NCBI RefSeq assembly: GCF_932294415.1
Contig: NC_065541.1
Location: forward strand, 53,732,290 to 53,796,289
Length of the DNA: 64,000 nucleotides
Direction of reading: 5' to 3'
From: Quercus robur
Taxonomy: Eukaryota > Streptophyta > Magnoliopsida > Fagales > Fagaceae
Both the position numbers and the translations under genes were made by a program. Each line of letters opens with the position of its first letter. Position 1 is the stretch's first letter. The notes under the pieces were generated by a model. It saw nothing but the letters and a program-made list of their open reading frames with translations. It ran no database searches and was not told the origin of the DNA. Of this stretch, positions 48,934 through 60,764 are shown piece by piece.

Positions 48934-49250
48934 ATGTTCCTAAAATTCGTCTCTCCAGCCAAAAACCACCTCCACTCTTTGTCTCCCTCATGCTCCTCAC
49001 ATACCTTCTCTCTCCCCAAAGCCCTAACTTTATCCCTAAGAAAAAGTAGAAAATCCAGTATAACCCGCCTTTATCCCTCGATCGAATTGGGTTGAAGCCA
49101 ATATGCTCCCAATTTCCATTCGATTTCCATTTCAGTTACTCGAAGAACAACCTAAATTTGAGGTCAATTAGGCTCCAGGAGCCCAAGTACTTGCCTTTCA
49201 AGCTAGGTTACCTAGACCACCAATGGACTAGCATGTGCGCCCCGGTCATG
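48934..49250 (+). pseudogene. 5' fragment of mitochondrial CRM splicing-factor gene (junction B/C)
   Basis: Second copy of the fragment at 33012-33340: it starts ATGTTCC and retains FDFHFSYSKNNLNLRSI, EPKYLPF and VCAPVMD, but the same N-terminal deletion and frame loss are present and it ends at the same place. The shared structure shows both fragments descend from one junction. Confidence 0.85.
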
Positions 49251-49476
49251 GACTTGACTAAGTTTCAAACCCTCCTTGCTCCATTGTAATTAAATGTTTA
49301 GTAGTTTGAAACTCATCCCCAATATGAAATCTCATCATTTTCTTTCCTTGCCTTTTCTTTTAAAAAAATGCGTAAGAATTTGCTCATAGGCTTAAGTGGT
49401 GTCCCTATATATTATATTAACCTTTAATTAAAGTCTCCCTAACATGTTTCACTCCCCCAACACAAAGCTATTCAAG

Positions 49477-49823
49477 GTGAGTTTGGTTCAACTTTTTGAT
49501 ATTGTGCTTTTTGAAAAAAGTGGAAATTTCAAAAAGTGCAGTATGAAACTGGATTTTTTTTAAAAAAATTGAGTGTTTGATAAAAACTATTAAAAATTGC
49601 TTTTTGAAAAAGTTGAGTATTTGGTTAGCGGTTTGAGTTGTAAATTATCAAAAAGGACAATGTATATATAAGGGAGTAATCAACTACTTTTTTTTTTTTA
49701 ATACAAGATAGAAATTCTACTCTAATCTAATCTAAGTGTATATGTATGTGAAACTCTCTCTTAGAAACTTAAACCCTAACCCTTGCCCCCCACACTCCAA
49801 GGATGTGCGGTGGTATCAACTAC

Positions 49824-49897
<74 letters not shown>

Positions 49898-50352
49898 GGT
49901 ATTATTTTAATAATGTTTGTGTTTAGTTTTTTTTAGTGTCATAATTATTTGTTATTACTACTAATGACTTCTTATTAATATTAATTAAATCTAAAAAAAT
50001 TTCATCATCATGGAGCACGAAATGATAATGTAAAAAGATAATAAAATATGTGTTACGGAATGGATAACAAATGTTGTTATTTGTTGATTTATCAAAGGGT
50101 ACAATTGGGTTTTTAAGAAATATGTGGGCAATTTGGGAATTGATCCTACCATTCCAACAGTAATATTTAATAAAGGGCTGTGGCTTTTTGCAATTGCTGG
50201 TATTGGCTATCTACACGTTAATGCGCAAGCCCTTTGTATTTGAAAACGTAACTTTCTTTCAAAACACTTTTGCATTATGTTACCCAACACTCATTTTGAA
50301 ATTTTAGCTTCAAAAAGTGCACTTTGGCTCCTTAAAGTGGAACCAAACGCAC
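49477..50352. mobile_element. ~876-bp non-autonomous TIR element inside the B/C junction
   Basis: Starts GTGAGTTTGGTTCAACTTT and ends with the inverse of GTGCGTTTGGTTCCACTTT. Unit A is uninterrupted here (GCTATTAAGTGGGTAGCAG near 33561), giving an empty site. The flanking octamers TATTCAAG and AATCAATG are only loosely similar, so a hAT-type 8-bp duplication is possible but not proven. A (TTA)n microsatellite of ~80 bp lies at ~49820-49900. Confidence 0.75.
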
Positions 50353-50639
50353 AATCAATGGGTAGCAGAATTCATACATATTATGCATATCTCAATCCAC
50401 AACTATAGTTAAATTAACCTTTCTTATAACTCAACTGGTTGAAATCCCTCCATTGCAATTATTTAATTAAAAAAATAAATAAAAATGTTCAATGTTTGCT
50501 TGTTTGAAACTCATCCCCAATATGAAACCCCATCATTTTATTTCCTTGCCTTTTCTTTTTCTTTTCTTTTTTTTTTCTTTTTTAAAGGCGTATATCATGA
50601 TATATCATGCAAATCATGATCTTACTAACAAAAATTCAT

Positions 50640-50785
50640 GATGAAGGCCTAATTTGCAGCCATGGGTTCTTATTTTTCCTCAGGTTTGATCTCGAGTATG
50701 AAGATTTGTCTTAAGCCAGACATGCAGTATACAAAAGCCAGGATAATTATAGCGACAAAGCAAGCAACGTAAAATGCTTTCATTC
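50640..50785 (-). pseudogene. 3' fragment of the small membrane-protein gene (junction B/C)
   Basis: Duplicate of the fragment at 33840-33985, again only the C-terminal part of the gene at 14864-15148. Confidence 0.78.
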
Positions 50786-50796
50786 TTACATAAGCA

Positions 50797-50855
50797 AGCA
50801 ATTTTTAACTGTCTTCTAAGCTTCAGTGAAGCTTAGGACATAGTTAAAAATTGCT
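50797..50855. repeat. Hairpin, copy of the one at 33998-34056
   Basis: AGCAATTTTTAAC...CTAAGCTTC AGT GAAGCTTAG...GTTAAAAATTGCT, with TCTTACATAAGCA on both sides. Confidence 0.85.
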
Positions 50856-51585
50856 AATCTTACATAAGCACACATGTACACGAGACTAGTAAAGAGCACA
50901 CTAGACCACCTTCACCTTTTATATGTTATATATTCAGAGTCTTTAACTCTTTCATTTTTTCTTCTTGTTTACATGAAAATAAATTTTAATAGTTACTTAT
51001 GTCATGTGGAAAATACTGGCAGAAGGATAACATTTGTAAATTGTAGTTATTTACTACAAATAACCACCCCTCCTTGGTTTACTGGAAATAACTACTATCT
51101 ATTACCACAAATTGAAGATTTGGTTTTAGAAGAAAGCTCTCCAACATCATCCAACAATGCAAACCTCTATCAAGAGAGATCAGTGTATGCTTGTAGCTAG
51201 GGATGTCCATACGAGCATGGATGTAGGCAAATCAATTCACACTTGTAGAGATGTCCATACTCTCCTGTAATTTAGGAGCAGGCTCTTGTAATCTAATTAT
51301 TAATTAGGCTTATTAGTTTAAGTTTGTACTTGTGTTCTTAGGTAATCAAGTGACATTGTACTTGTAAGTTGAAATAATTTATATTTATTGCTTGATCATG
51401 TGTGCACTTCATTCTTCTCATTTTTATAGTTAACTTGTGCATTTCTCAAAAAAATCATATTAAGTTAGGCCGTACCGAACCCATATTCTCTTTATCAAAG
51501 TCGAATAAATGTTCTTGAGTGATTTACTCAAAATCTGGTTTGTACTCATAAACACTTGTAATTCAAACTATTTAGTATACGAGCA

Positions 51586-53382
51586 TCAATCTTGTGGACT
51601 ATAAATGACAATAGGGCTCCTTACAGTGTGACGGGAGCTCTTCCATACAAGTGAACCTGCAGAGACCATTAATGTAGTTGGTTGTGCCTTCACAACAACC
51701 TTGAAGCTACGCTTCTGCAAGACGCTAGTGAAGGAGAGAGTCATGGGCTCAACAGTGACTTCAACTCCTTTGGGAGCTATAATGGTAGCATTGTAGATGG
51801 ATATGGCTTGACCAACATTGGTAACGCTTCTTTGGAAAACACCTATTGTTGGCCCTCGCTTGTTTTTCAAGCTAAGTTGCATTGTGGGATAGTTGAGAGC
51901 ATCAGAGCCAAGTCCGTGAACGATTTTGGAACAGTTTATGGGTTTTGGACCAACGAGGACTGTTAAATTGGATCCATTGTAGCCCTCTCTGCATAAGAAT
52001 TGGAGGTAACTCATTTCATCCATGTCATAGACTAAGCCAGGGTCCACAGCTCCAGTTGGGTTCACTTGACCAGCACCAAAGGCAAATTCTCCATCTTTGC
52101 TCACCCTCCGGCTCATAGGTTTTGCTTGGTCAAGATTGCAAGGAAGTGTCAGCCATGAAGATGTTAAGCATTAAGGAAAGTAATTAATGAGCAATTATTG
52201 AAGAATTCTTAAGATTGATAGAAGCCAATTTTTTTGAGAGTGATGTTACGGGTATACAAATTTTACAACATAAGCAGTTGTATTGATTTTTAAATGCAAT
52301 TCAAAAAAGTAATTAAAAAATTTATGTATTATGTTGTTGATGTGACATGACCAATCACATTATTAGGTCGATTTGTATGGGTTTTTTTTTTTTTTAATCG
52401 ATGGTACAAAATCAATGGATTATGCTTAAAATAAAACAGATTTACTAAGGACACAACACAACAGTTTATAATTTTTTCATAATTGTTGCCATGATAAATT
52501 GCGATTGAGTCAACATCACTTTCACACAATGTTAACATGACAAACTATGGTTGGAGCAACATTATTTTCACATAAACTCACCATTGATTTTACTTTTAGT
52601 AATACCAATCACAACATATCATCTCAATAATTATGAAAAAGATTGTGAAAATTTCTGTCCTATTTTATTTTTTGGAAATAGGTAGATACCCGGGAGTAGG
52701 AGGTGAGGTTGGACCGGGGAGTGGGATTGTGAAAATTTCTGTCCTATTCTTTTGAATTATTACCTGTGGTCAAGATGGCGGATTTGATTGCGGCTGGACT
52801 CCAAGCTGGGTGGAATGACTTTACATAGGCAGCCACTCCAGCAATGTGAGGACATGCCATGGAAGTCCCAGACATGAGAGTAAAATCTGAAAATTGGGTG
52901 TCACCTTTCAATCCAGTGAGCGACGTCAGAGGTGTAAAAGCTGCTAAGATGTTAACACCGGGTGCTGCAATATCAGGCTGTACCATGGCACATAGGAAAC
53001 AGAAACATTTATGTCAAAGCCAAGAAGAAAGGATAAAGGGTCTCTGATTTATACTTTTGGATGAAACAATAAAACCTATACCTTGAGAATGTGCAATGAT
53101 CCTGGATTTGGACCACGAGATGAAAATAAAGGCACAAATGGAGCAGGTGCTCTTTTTGTTTCATGGGTCCTGTATATCACTGCTGAGGGTGTTCTACATT
53201 GAACAAGAAATTAAGTCAATTACTTAATTACTACTCTGTTAAATAAATAACCAAACATATCAGGAATTTCATCAGGGATTATGTTCTAAGTGTAACAAAA
53301 CTTTTTCCCTATGATTATCATTTTCATTTTTTCTTTTGTCAAGGATTTTGAACTTGTCATCAGCAACATATGGTAAAGGCAT

Positions 53383-53419
<37 letters not shown>

Positions 53420-56400
53420 AAAAAAACCAACCAAGAATTATTACTTTGTGGACTCTGTATACTTATTGACGAATTCGCCTATGGTATCATTCACAATGGT
53501 TCCGGGTGCCATGAAAATTTTGGAAACTTCAAAATCAAGAAATTGATCACTTTCAATTATAGCGCCAACCCCACCAATTCCTTTAACAACAGATTCAGAA
53601 CCAGCCGAAGCCTCATCTAATTTGCAGTAAACAAGCCTTCCCTTAACCTTGGCAGGGTCTAACGAGCCTTCCGCACAGTACCTGTTGCATTACCAAAAGG
53701 TTTTAAGTATATAATTCTTTTTGTGAAATTTTCCACTTATTATACACTTCTGCTCTTTGAGCAAATGAAAAGTACTTACGCTGCATCTTCCCTGGTTGAA
53801 TTGCTTCCGGCCGCATCAGCCCCACTGATAAGTGGGTATAATACCTTTCCTGGATTGAATGTGCTGACCCCATACCCCTGCATGGAGTTGGATGATAAAA
53901 TAGTACAGATATGGAACTAGGATTCTAACTTAGGGGGCCAATTGGCCAAAGCATAAACTAAAAAATTTAATGAAAATCATGGTATTTCATGTCCCCTAAC
54001 TCTTATCTGGGTTTGTCTCTATTTCTAACGAAGATGTCTAAGGTTCAAATCTTCTATCCTCCATAATAACTATTGAATTAAAAAAAATAAAAAAATAAAA
54101 ACAAATCTCGCTATTTCAAGAATAAATACAGTTATTTAGAATTAAGTGAGATATATAATAAATATAAGAGAGAGAGAGAGAGAGAGAGATAATCTTAATA
54201 ATCTAATTAAGATTATTAGATAAGGACTTATTTTTAAGATATGAATTATATTTAATTTTGTTCAACAATGGAACTTTTATTTTTCAAGTTAAGGGAACAA
54301 AAACAAGATAGGAGAAGACCACAAATAACATTAATATAAGTAATAAAAAATGACATGTCAATTAAAAAAGTGACATACAGTATAACTTCAAATATAATAA
54401 AATGGATGAAAATAATATATATAGCCGACCCTATCTAATATTTTAAGGATCTATAGCAAACCCTAAAATTTTGAAACTAAGGTTTTGTTGTTGTAATGGT
54501 AGGTTTATTAGGACAAAGTTCATCTTCAAGTTAATTTGGAAAGAAATCTTGCAAACTCCCTTTTATATATTTTTATTGGATGTGAATTTTGACAAATTTA
54601 TTGTTAGATTGCATTTTCTTATTTATCCTCTATACTTACAAAATTTCAATTGTAATATCATCAATTAAATGTTTAAATTTGAAATTTTTGTAGTTTTAAA
54701 TTATGCATAAAAAATATATATATATGTTTACAAATCAAATAGTAATTGACATCTCTTTGAATAAAATTTGACATTCATGTTAAAATATAAAATTAAAAAA
54801 AAAAAAAACATATAATCTAATAGCTAAATTTTCAAAATATGTAATTATGTTAATTTTTTAATGAGAGTTTGAAAGTTTCTCCAAAAACTAATTTGGAGCA
54901 AAACTTTCTCATATTCTAAATACATTACTTACCAATAGTTTGTCTATGCATTAATTTAAGATAATGTGTAAATTAAAGAAACAAAATATTATTATTAACA
55001 GCTTTATGAAAAAATAGTAATTACTTACTGTGATGTTCCTTCCATTTCCCAAATGTACATCGCCCCTAAAATCCCTATCAATGCCACTAGCCGCCACGGT
55101 TAGGATCCAAGGTGCATGATTCGACACAGATGATTCAGATGGTCCATTATTTCCAGCAGATGCCACAGTGATAATACCCTTCTTCATGGCATGAAATGCA
55201 CCGATTGATACAGAGCCAGTCGTGTAATTTGCAGACCCTCCAGCTATAGAAATTGATATAACATCCACACCATCGGACACAGCAGCATCAAAAGCAGCAA
55301 GTATATCCATATCCGAGCACCCAAAGCTGACCCAACAGACCTTGTACACGGCTACCCTTGCCGAAGGCACTGCACCACGTGCTGTACCATTGGCCAGCCC
55401 ATAGAGGCTTGCATTTGGAACAACGTTTCCGGCTAAGGTTGATGATGTGTGGGTCCCATGGCCTTTGACATCCACCGGAGATAAGATGTCAGCCGGATCG
55501 GGGAGTCCATCAAGCTTGAAGTATTTGGCTCCTATGAGCTTGCTTCAAGGTTGCCAGAGAAAGAACACAGGTCATGAAAATTACTGTTAAGTTTGTGGTA
55601 AACGACTAAGAATTAGAAAAACAGAGTAACTAATATGTAACATATATTTTTGAGTTTGATATTTACTGGGGTCTAGTTAAAGATAGCTTCCTTGAACTTT
55701 AATTTATAGGAATTACAAAATTTTACTTATTGTAGTTTTTAGAAATCACAACAACATTCAATAAGAGGTGAATTGGTATAGATAGTGGGAGAAGAAATTA
55801 AGAGACAATATTTTGATATGAGACATAACAAAATATATTACTAGCACTAGACTAATTATCGCTTCAACTTAAAGATATCTTAAGTTGGAGTCTTTTTGGG
55901 GACAAAGTTACCAAAAAATAAACACTAATGTCTATATCCGATCCCTAACTACAACTTATTACACTTTATTTTTTGATGTATTAAGATTATAATTCTACCC
56001 TATGTCTCTATTTTTATTTATTTATTTTAGATTCACTAAAACTTGACACAATTTACCGCACATTCATAATAAAGGTGATTTATCAATATTGAAGAAGGCT
56101 AAATTTGGTTTTTTTTTTTTTTTCACTAATCATTTTCCATCTTGAACATACGAGGAAAAAATGGTTCATGGTTTGGCATGCACTTGCAAAAATTTCTATT
56201 GATTTGTTATTATTGAAAAAGAAATGCTTTCAGGAAATGTGATATCGTTTTCCATGTTTAAAAAAATAGATGGACATTAACAATTGAGAATGACCCGAAT
56301 GGCAAGATTTAATGCTTCATCAGGTTTCCATGTTTGTTTAGCAACAAAAGAAAGTTTCCCCGTTGATCCAAATTCATTTTAGAAATTCTAGATGTTGGCC

Positions 56401-58501
56401 TAAGAAAGAGGGAGAAGGATAAAATCATTTCTGAACCGATTTTCATAAAAACCTAATTGTTTTTTTTTTATATATAAAAATTCAAAATCGCTTGAAGGTC
56501 CCACTAGGAGTCGAACGCAGGTCGTTGGATTCAAAGTCTAGAGTGCTAACCACTACGCCATGGAACCTTGCTATAAAAACCAAATTGTTAACTGCTACCA
56601 AAATATGTATACTGGGGGGACAAAATTTTGATTTTTGATGCCGTTTGAGATCCGCTTATTTTGTTGAAACTGAAAACTTTTTGCTGAAAGTACTGTAGAT
56701 AAATGTAAAAGTTAGCTGAAATAGTACAGTGTGGTCCATGAATAATACCAAAAAGTATAGTGGAACCCATAAATAATAGCAAAAATAAGCTGAATAGTAA
56801 AATAAGTTAGTAAAAATAATCATTGCCAAACTCACACTAAAAGTAAGTTTAAGGCTCGATGAAATAGTGATAAAATTATATATATATACACACACACCTT
56901 CACCTGAGATACTTAAAATTGAAATTGATGATGCTTAAAACGTGTGACATAGGATGTTGTCACAAGTTATTCTCGATTAGTTGCAAATTCACGAAATGCG
57001 TGAGAAAATATAATATAATTATTTTATAAGTATATAATATAAAATTTGTAGTTTAAATAATATATGTGTTATAAAGTATTTTCTATTTTTAGTGATATAT
57101 AAATATATGTGTATATAAAAAACGTATTTATCATTTTAAGGTAATCTTTGTTTTTATTACTCTTTTAGAACTCATATCTTTAATTTCTAATGTCTATTTT
57201 GTTTATATTTTTTAGCCTAAAGCTAAAGAGCTCGGCCCAAATAGGAAAAAATTTCATACTTTTCAACCCAAAAATTAAAGAAAAAAAAAAAAGAATTTGA
57301 ACCAAAAACAGAAAAGGCAACCTACAAAAAGAATTGATTTAGGGTCCAATTAGTCCGAAATACACCAAATGGATTGAAGTGGGCCGAATGGACTGAAGTG
57401 GACTTAAATGAACAGAATGGGATAGAAATAGACTGAAGTGAACCGTATGGACCAAAGTGTACTAAATAGAACCATAATGGACAGAATTAGACCATATGTA
57501 TCGAATTAGGCCGAATAGACCGAAACGAACCGAATTAGACCAAATTATATTGAAGCAAACCAATTCGATAGAATAAACAGAAGTTAATCAAAATGTTACG
57601 TTGATATGGTTCAAAAATGAGAATAGCAATAAAAAATATTACACTTCAGCTTTTAGGTATTATATAGATTTATAAGACTTATATGTAATACAATTTGTAC
57701 TAACTACAATATCACTAAAAAATAATTATGAATTTGTTTATTATATTGTTGATGTGAAACTAATCAATCATGTCACTTTGTAAACTTTTTAGTTAGTAAA
57801 GGATATTGTTTAAATGTTCTTTTACATTAAAATTTTAAATGAAAATATTCATAAGATGCATTATTTAAAAGATCTTATTGTTTGATTAATATTAATTTTG
57901 AAAAATGCTTAAATGTCTTCATGTACTAATAATTTGGACAAAATAATAAAATTAACTCATTTAGTTATTTACTAATAAATCTTACAGTTGAAATTGACAA
58001 AAATTGACCAAAATGCTATGCTGATGTAGCTCAACAAAAGCGTAACAGTAATAAATGTTACGCTTCAACTCTTAAATATTATATAGATTAATTTCGCAAA
58101 ACAGTCATTGCCATACGAAATTTAAATCTTGTTTTTCTTGCATTTTAAGAGACCAAGGCCGTATTGCATCATTGAAATTTACTTGAAAAGGAGTTCTCAA
58201 ATTTCTAAGAATTTGTTTTGGAATTGGATTCTATTATTAACATTACCAAAAAAATTTCAATGTCTGTGTAAATGAGGGATTCGACATTTCGACCTCCAAA
58301 ACTAAACCTCACAAGAAAGAGAGACAGATGTCATTAAGTCATAAGATTATTTGCATTCTACAAATATTCTAGAAAGTATATGTGGGACATATGTTCTATT
58401 TTCTAAGGATCTTTTTATTTTTAATTTATTATGAAGGAACTATGTTTTAGGGGGGGGGAAATGAAGAGAGTGAGCTTCATATTGCTAGGTGCATAAAAAA
58501 A

Positions 58502-58534
<33 letters not shown>

Positions 58535-59558
58535 AAAAAAGGTGCATCAAAAGAATAAGGACAGGATATTACTTGTTGCATCCGGAGAAATTAGCAAAGT
58601 GGCCACAAGATCCTTTCCATTTTTTGGGTGGAGGACCAAACCCATCATCCTTAAAACTTTTAGACTGTGGAGTAATTCCTGTTTGTGGTAGACCAATTGC
58701 ATCAGTTTTATATTTTATTTTTTATGATAAAATTTAGCTTCAAATCAGTTTAGAGTTATTTTCTCTAATCCTCTATGTGACGATTTATAAAATTATTCAT
58801 GTGTAATTAAATTATACATAAATGATTTCTTTGATCGCCACGTAATAGAATAGAAGAAGATAATTACAAACCGGTTTTGAGATAAACTTTTTCCTTTTAA
58901 AAAAAAATTAAATACAAAACTAAAACCATAAAATTGAATTAAAAACAAAATCCAAGAACCTGTATCAAGTAGACCGACAATTATGTCTCTTTCTGTTACT
59001 AAATTTCTTTTTGCAATTTGAGGTAACCCAACGAAGTCCCATGATCTTGTAGTATCCAGCTTGTGATACTGATTCGGGATAACAGATAAAACCTGGTCCA
59101 TACCTGTATAATTCACAACAACAAAACTAAGTTACTATAAATCAATATATCATATAAATAATTGAATCCAAATAATTGGGGAACATATATATAACAATAG
59201 CTTCACGTACTTGCCAACTTTTGGGCTTCATCTCCAGATAATTTTGCGGCAAATGCATTGAAGTTGTAATGATAGCTATGGACCTTGGACTCCTTAACAT
59301 CATCTTCGCTGTTCCATGCATATATGTTATCAAGTCAAGAAACCTTTTGGTTGTTCAAACTGCATATATATGCCTAAGAAGTACATGTGTGTATGTTCAT
59401 TAATTCTTAGTCCAACAACATAAAAAAGTTTCATTACCTTTTTCATAATAACTAACGTTTTGTAATTGGTGTGTAGTAAAAGTGGGAATAAGGATCAGTT
59501 GCAAATGGAATAATGCGAACGTAATATTGTTGCAATTGCAAGTTATCATCTTAAGAAA

Positions 59559-59596
<38 letters not shown>

Positions 59597-60764
59597 TAGA
59601 GATCTCATGTGAGAAAGTATAAAGTTCTGCCAAGTGGTACATTCTATGCAAAGATAATTGAAATATATTCAAGTATCACATTAAAGATAAAAATAAATTA
59701 AATATTGACTTTTTATTTTATTTGATTTAATATTTCAAGATTTTTCTAATTAAAAAATAAATATTCTTTGTATCCTATGGTTCAATGTTTTAAGACTTTT
59801 TTTTCCTTACACATACACACAAAACTCTTTGCATTTTAATTCACCATTTTCACCTCTTACACTTCTACTCCTTTATATATACCCAACCATAGTCTTTCAT
59901 GTCAAATACACACAAACCAAAAATGATATCATTTACTTTCAATCTTTTAATGACACCTACCTATTTCTAATATTGTTGTTTCGTCTAATCCTAACTTATA
60001 TGAGTTGGCTACAACCAAAGAAGGGGGTTTGCATTTTATATTGAGTGACAACGGCAATCACGATTTTAATGTTAAGGTCGGACGTTGTGGATTTGTGGGT
60101 TTTGTAAATGATGTGATTGACTGTGGGTGTTTGAGGTGTGTATTAATTTGTTTTAGAATTAAGGAGAAAGAAAAAGACATTCTATATCAACTTTTATTCT
60201 ATAATATTCCTCCAAAATTGTTTTTTTTTTTTTTTCAAATTTTATTTCTCATTACTACAATTGAATATTTATAATGAATATATGTGTGCAATTTATAATT
60301 GTTGTTTTTTATAATGAACTCATTACTAATAAAGTTCTATAACAATTATGTTATAATACAGATACAACATTCTCCAAAATCATTTTAAATAAAACATTAC
60401 AACGTTATCCATACATTGCAAGGTAACTTACTAGTTAAGAAAAATGTTATAGAAAAAGTTGTTTATTTACAAAAGAGTCAACCTACCTTCCTTTTACGGA
60501 GGAGAGGAGAAGATTGTGTGTTTGAGTCGCATGGTCTTTGTCCACTGGATGATCTCCCAAGTAAACGATGTAAAATTTCTGTACAACTTAACATGATCAT
60601 TGAAATATGAGAGAGAGAGAGAGAGAGAGAGAAAGAGTTGTTAGATAATATGGATACAGACAAAGAATTCACACCTGTTGCTCATCTCCAATTACACCAA
60701 CAAGACCTATCAAGAATAAGAGAAAACAAAGAGCGCTAACGTGGAAACCTTTTTCTTTGTACAT
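51586..60764 (-). CDS. SBT4.14: Subtilase C, XSP1/SBT4.14-like, 11 exons, intact
   Basis: Predicted secreted subtilase of 747 residues. Exons (minus): 60764-60675, 60578-60487, 59308-59211, 59103-58960, 58678-58573, 55542-55029, 53877-53780, 53681-53445, 53193-53082, 52977-52764, 52124-51586. Signal peptide [20 protein letters not shown]; Asp140, His205, Asn308 and Ser536 are present. Exon 8 is the longest of the three (237 bp). Intron 5 (3.0 kb) and intron 2 (1.2 kb) are enlarged by insertions, yet every splice site is kept. It is nearest to B in sequence and architecture. Function is inferred only from family likeness to xylem serine peptidase 1; target proteins are unknown. Confidence 0.93.
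56445..56587 (-). mobile_element. tRNA-Gln retrosequence with 15-bp target duplication
   Basis: A tRNA-like body (56567-56496) is followed on the minus strand by a short AT-rich stretch and an A run (plus-strand T run at 56460-56469). ATAAAAACCTAATTG (56445-56459) and ATAAAAACCAAATTG (56573-56587) flank it. Unit A has the uninterrupted site (CTAATTGTTAACTGC near 28782). The TSD plus A tail indicates LINE-type retroposition. Confidence 0.85.
56496..56567 (-). tRNA. Degenerate tRNA-Gln(UUG) (pseudo-tRNA)
   Basis: 72 nt starting GGTTCCATGGCGTAGTGG, with anticodon loop CTTTGAA (UUG, Gln). The acceptor stem pairs completely (one G-T). The anticodon stem has two mismatches and the T stem one, consistent with decay, and it lies inside a retroposed insertion. 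Probably inactive. Confidence 0.8.
56643..56835. mobile_element. MITE-like element in intron 5 of subtilase C
   Basis: Contains TGAAACTGAAAACTTTTTGCTG and ACTGTAG as at 45188-45489, with ends GTTTGAG and GCCAAAC. Unit A lacks it (TTTTGATACTAAAAGTAA near 28846), so it inserted after the A-C split. Ends are approximate. Confidence 0.55.
56980..58092. repeat. ~1.1-kb extra DNA in intron 5 of C with degenerate short repeats
   Basis: Absent from units A and B. 57330-57580 is a degenerate array of ~10-bp words (GACTGAAGTG, GACCGAATTG). 57590-57672 and 58010-58092 form an ~83-bp direct repeat (shared CAATAAA...TATTAC, AATATTATATAGATT). Origin unknown; an LTR-less or Helitron-like remnant is possible. 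Confidence 0.5.
59556..60430. other. ~0.87-kb insertion in intron 2 of subtilase C
   Basis: A and B continue directly from TCACCTTAAGAAATTATGAAAAATG-like sequence to the exon-2 donor. C instead has an (AT)n tract (~59563-59594) and about 850 bp of unrelated sequence. The open frames there (59829-60044, 60005-60274) show no domain. Confidence 0.55.

Noticed and set aside
56496-56567. Functional tRNA-Gln gene
   Set aside because: Three stem mismatches and retroposon hallmarks (A tail, target duplication) argue for a pseudo-tRNA.
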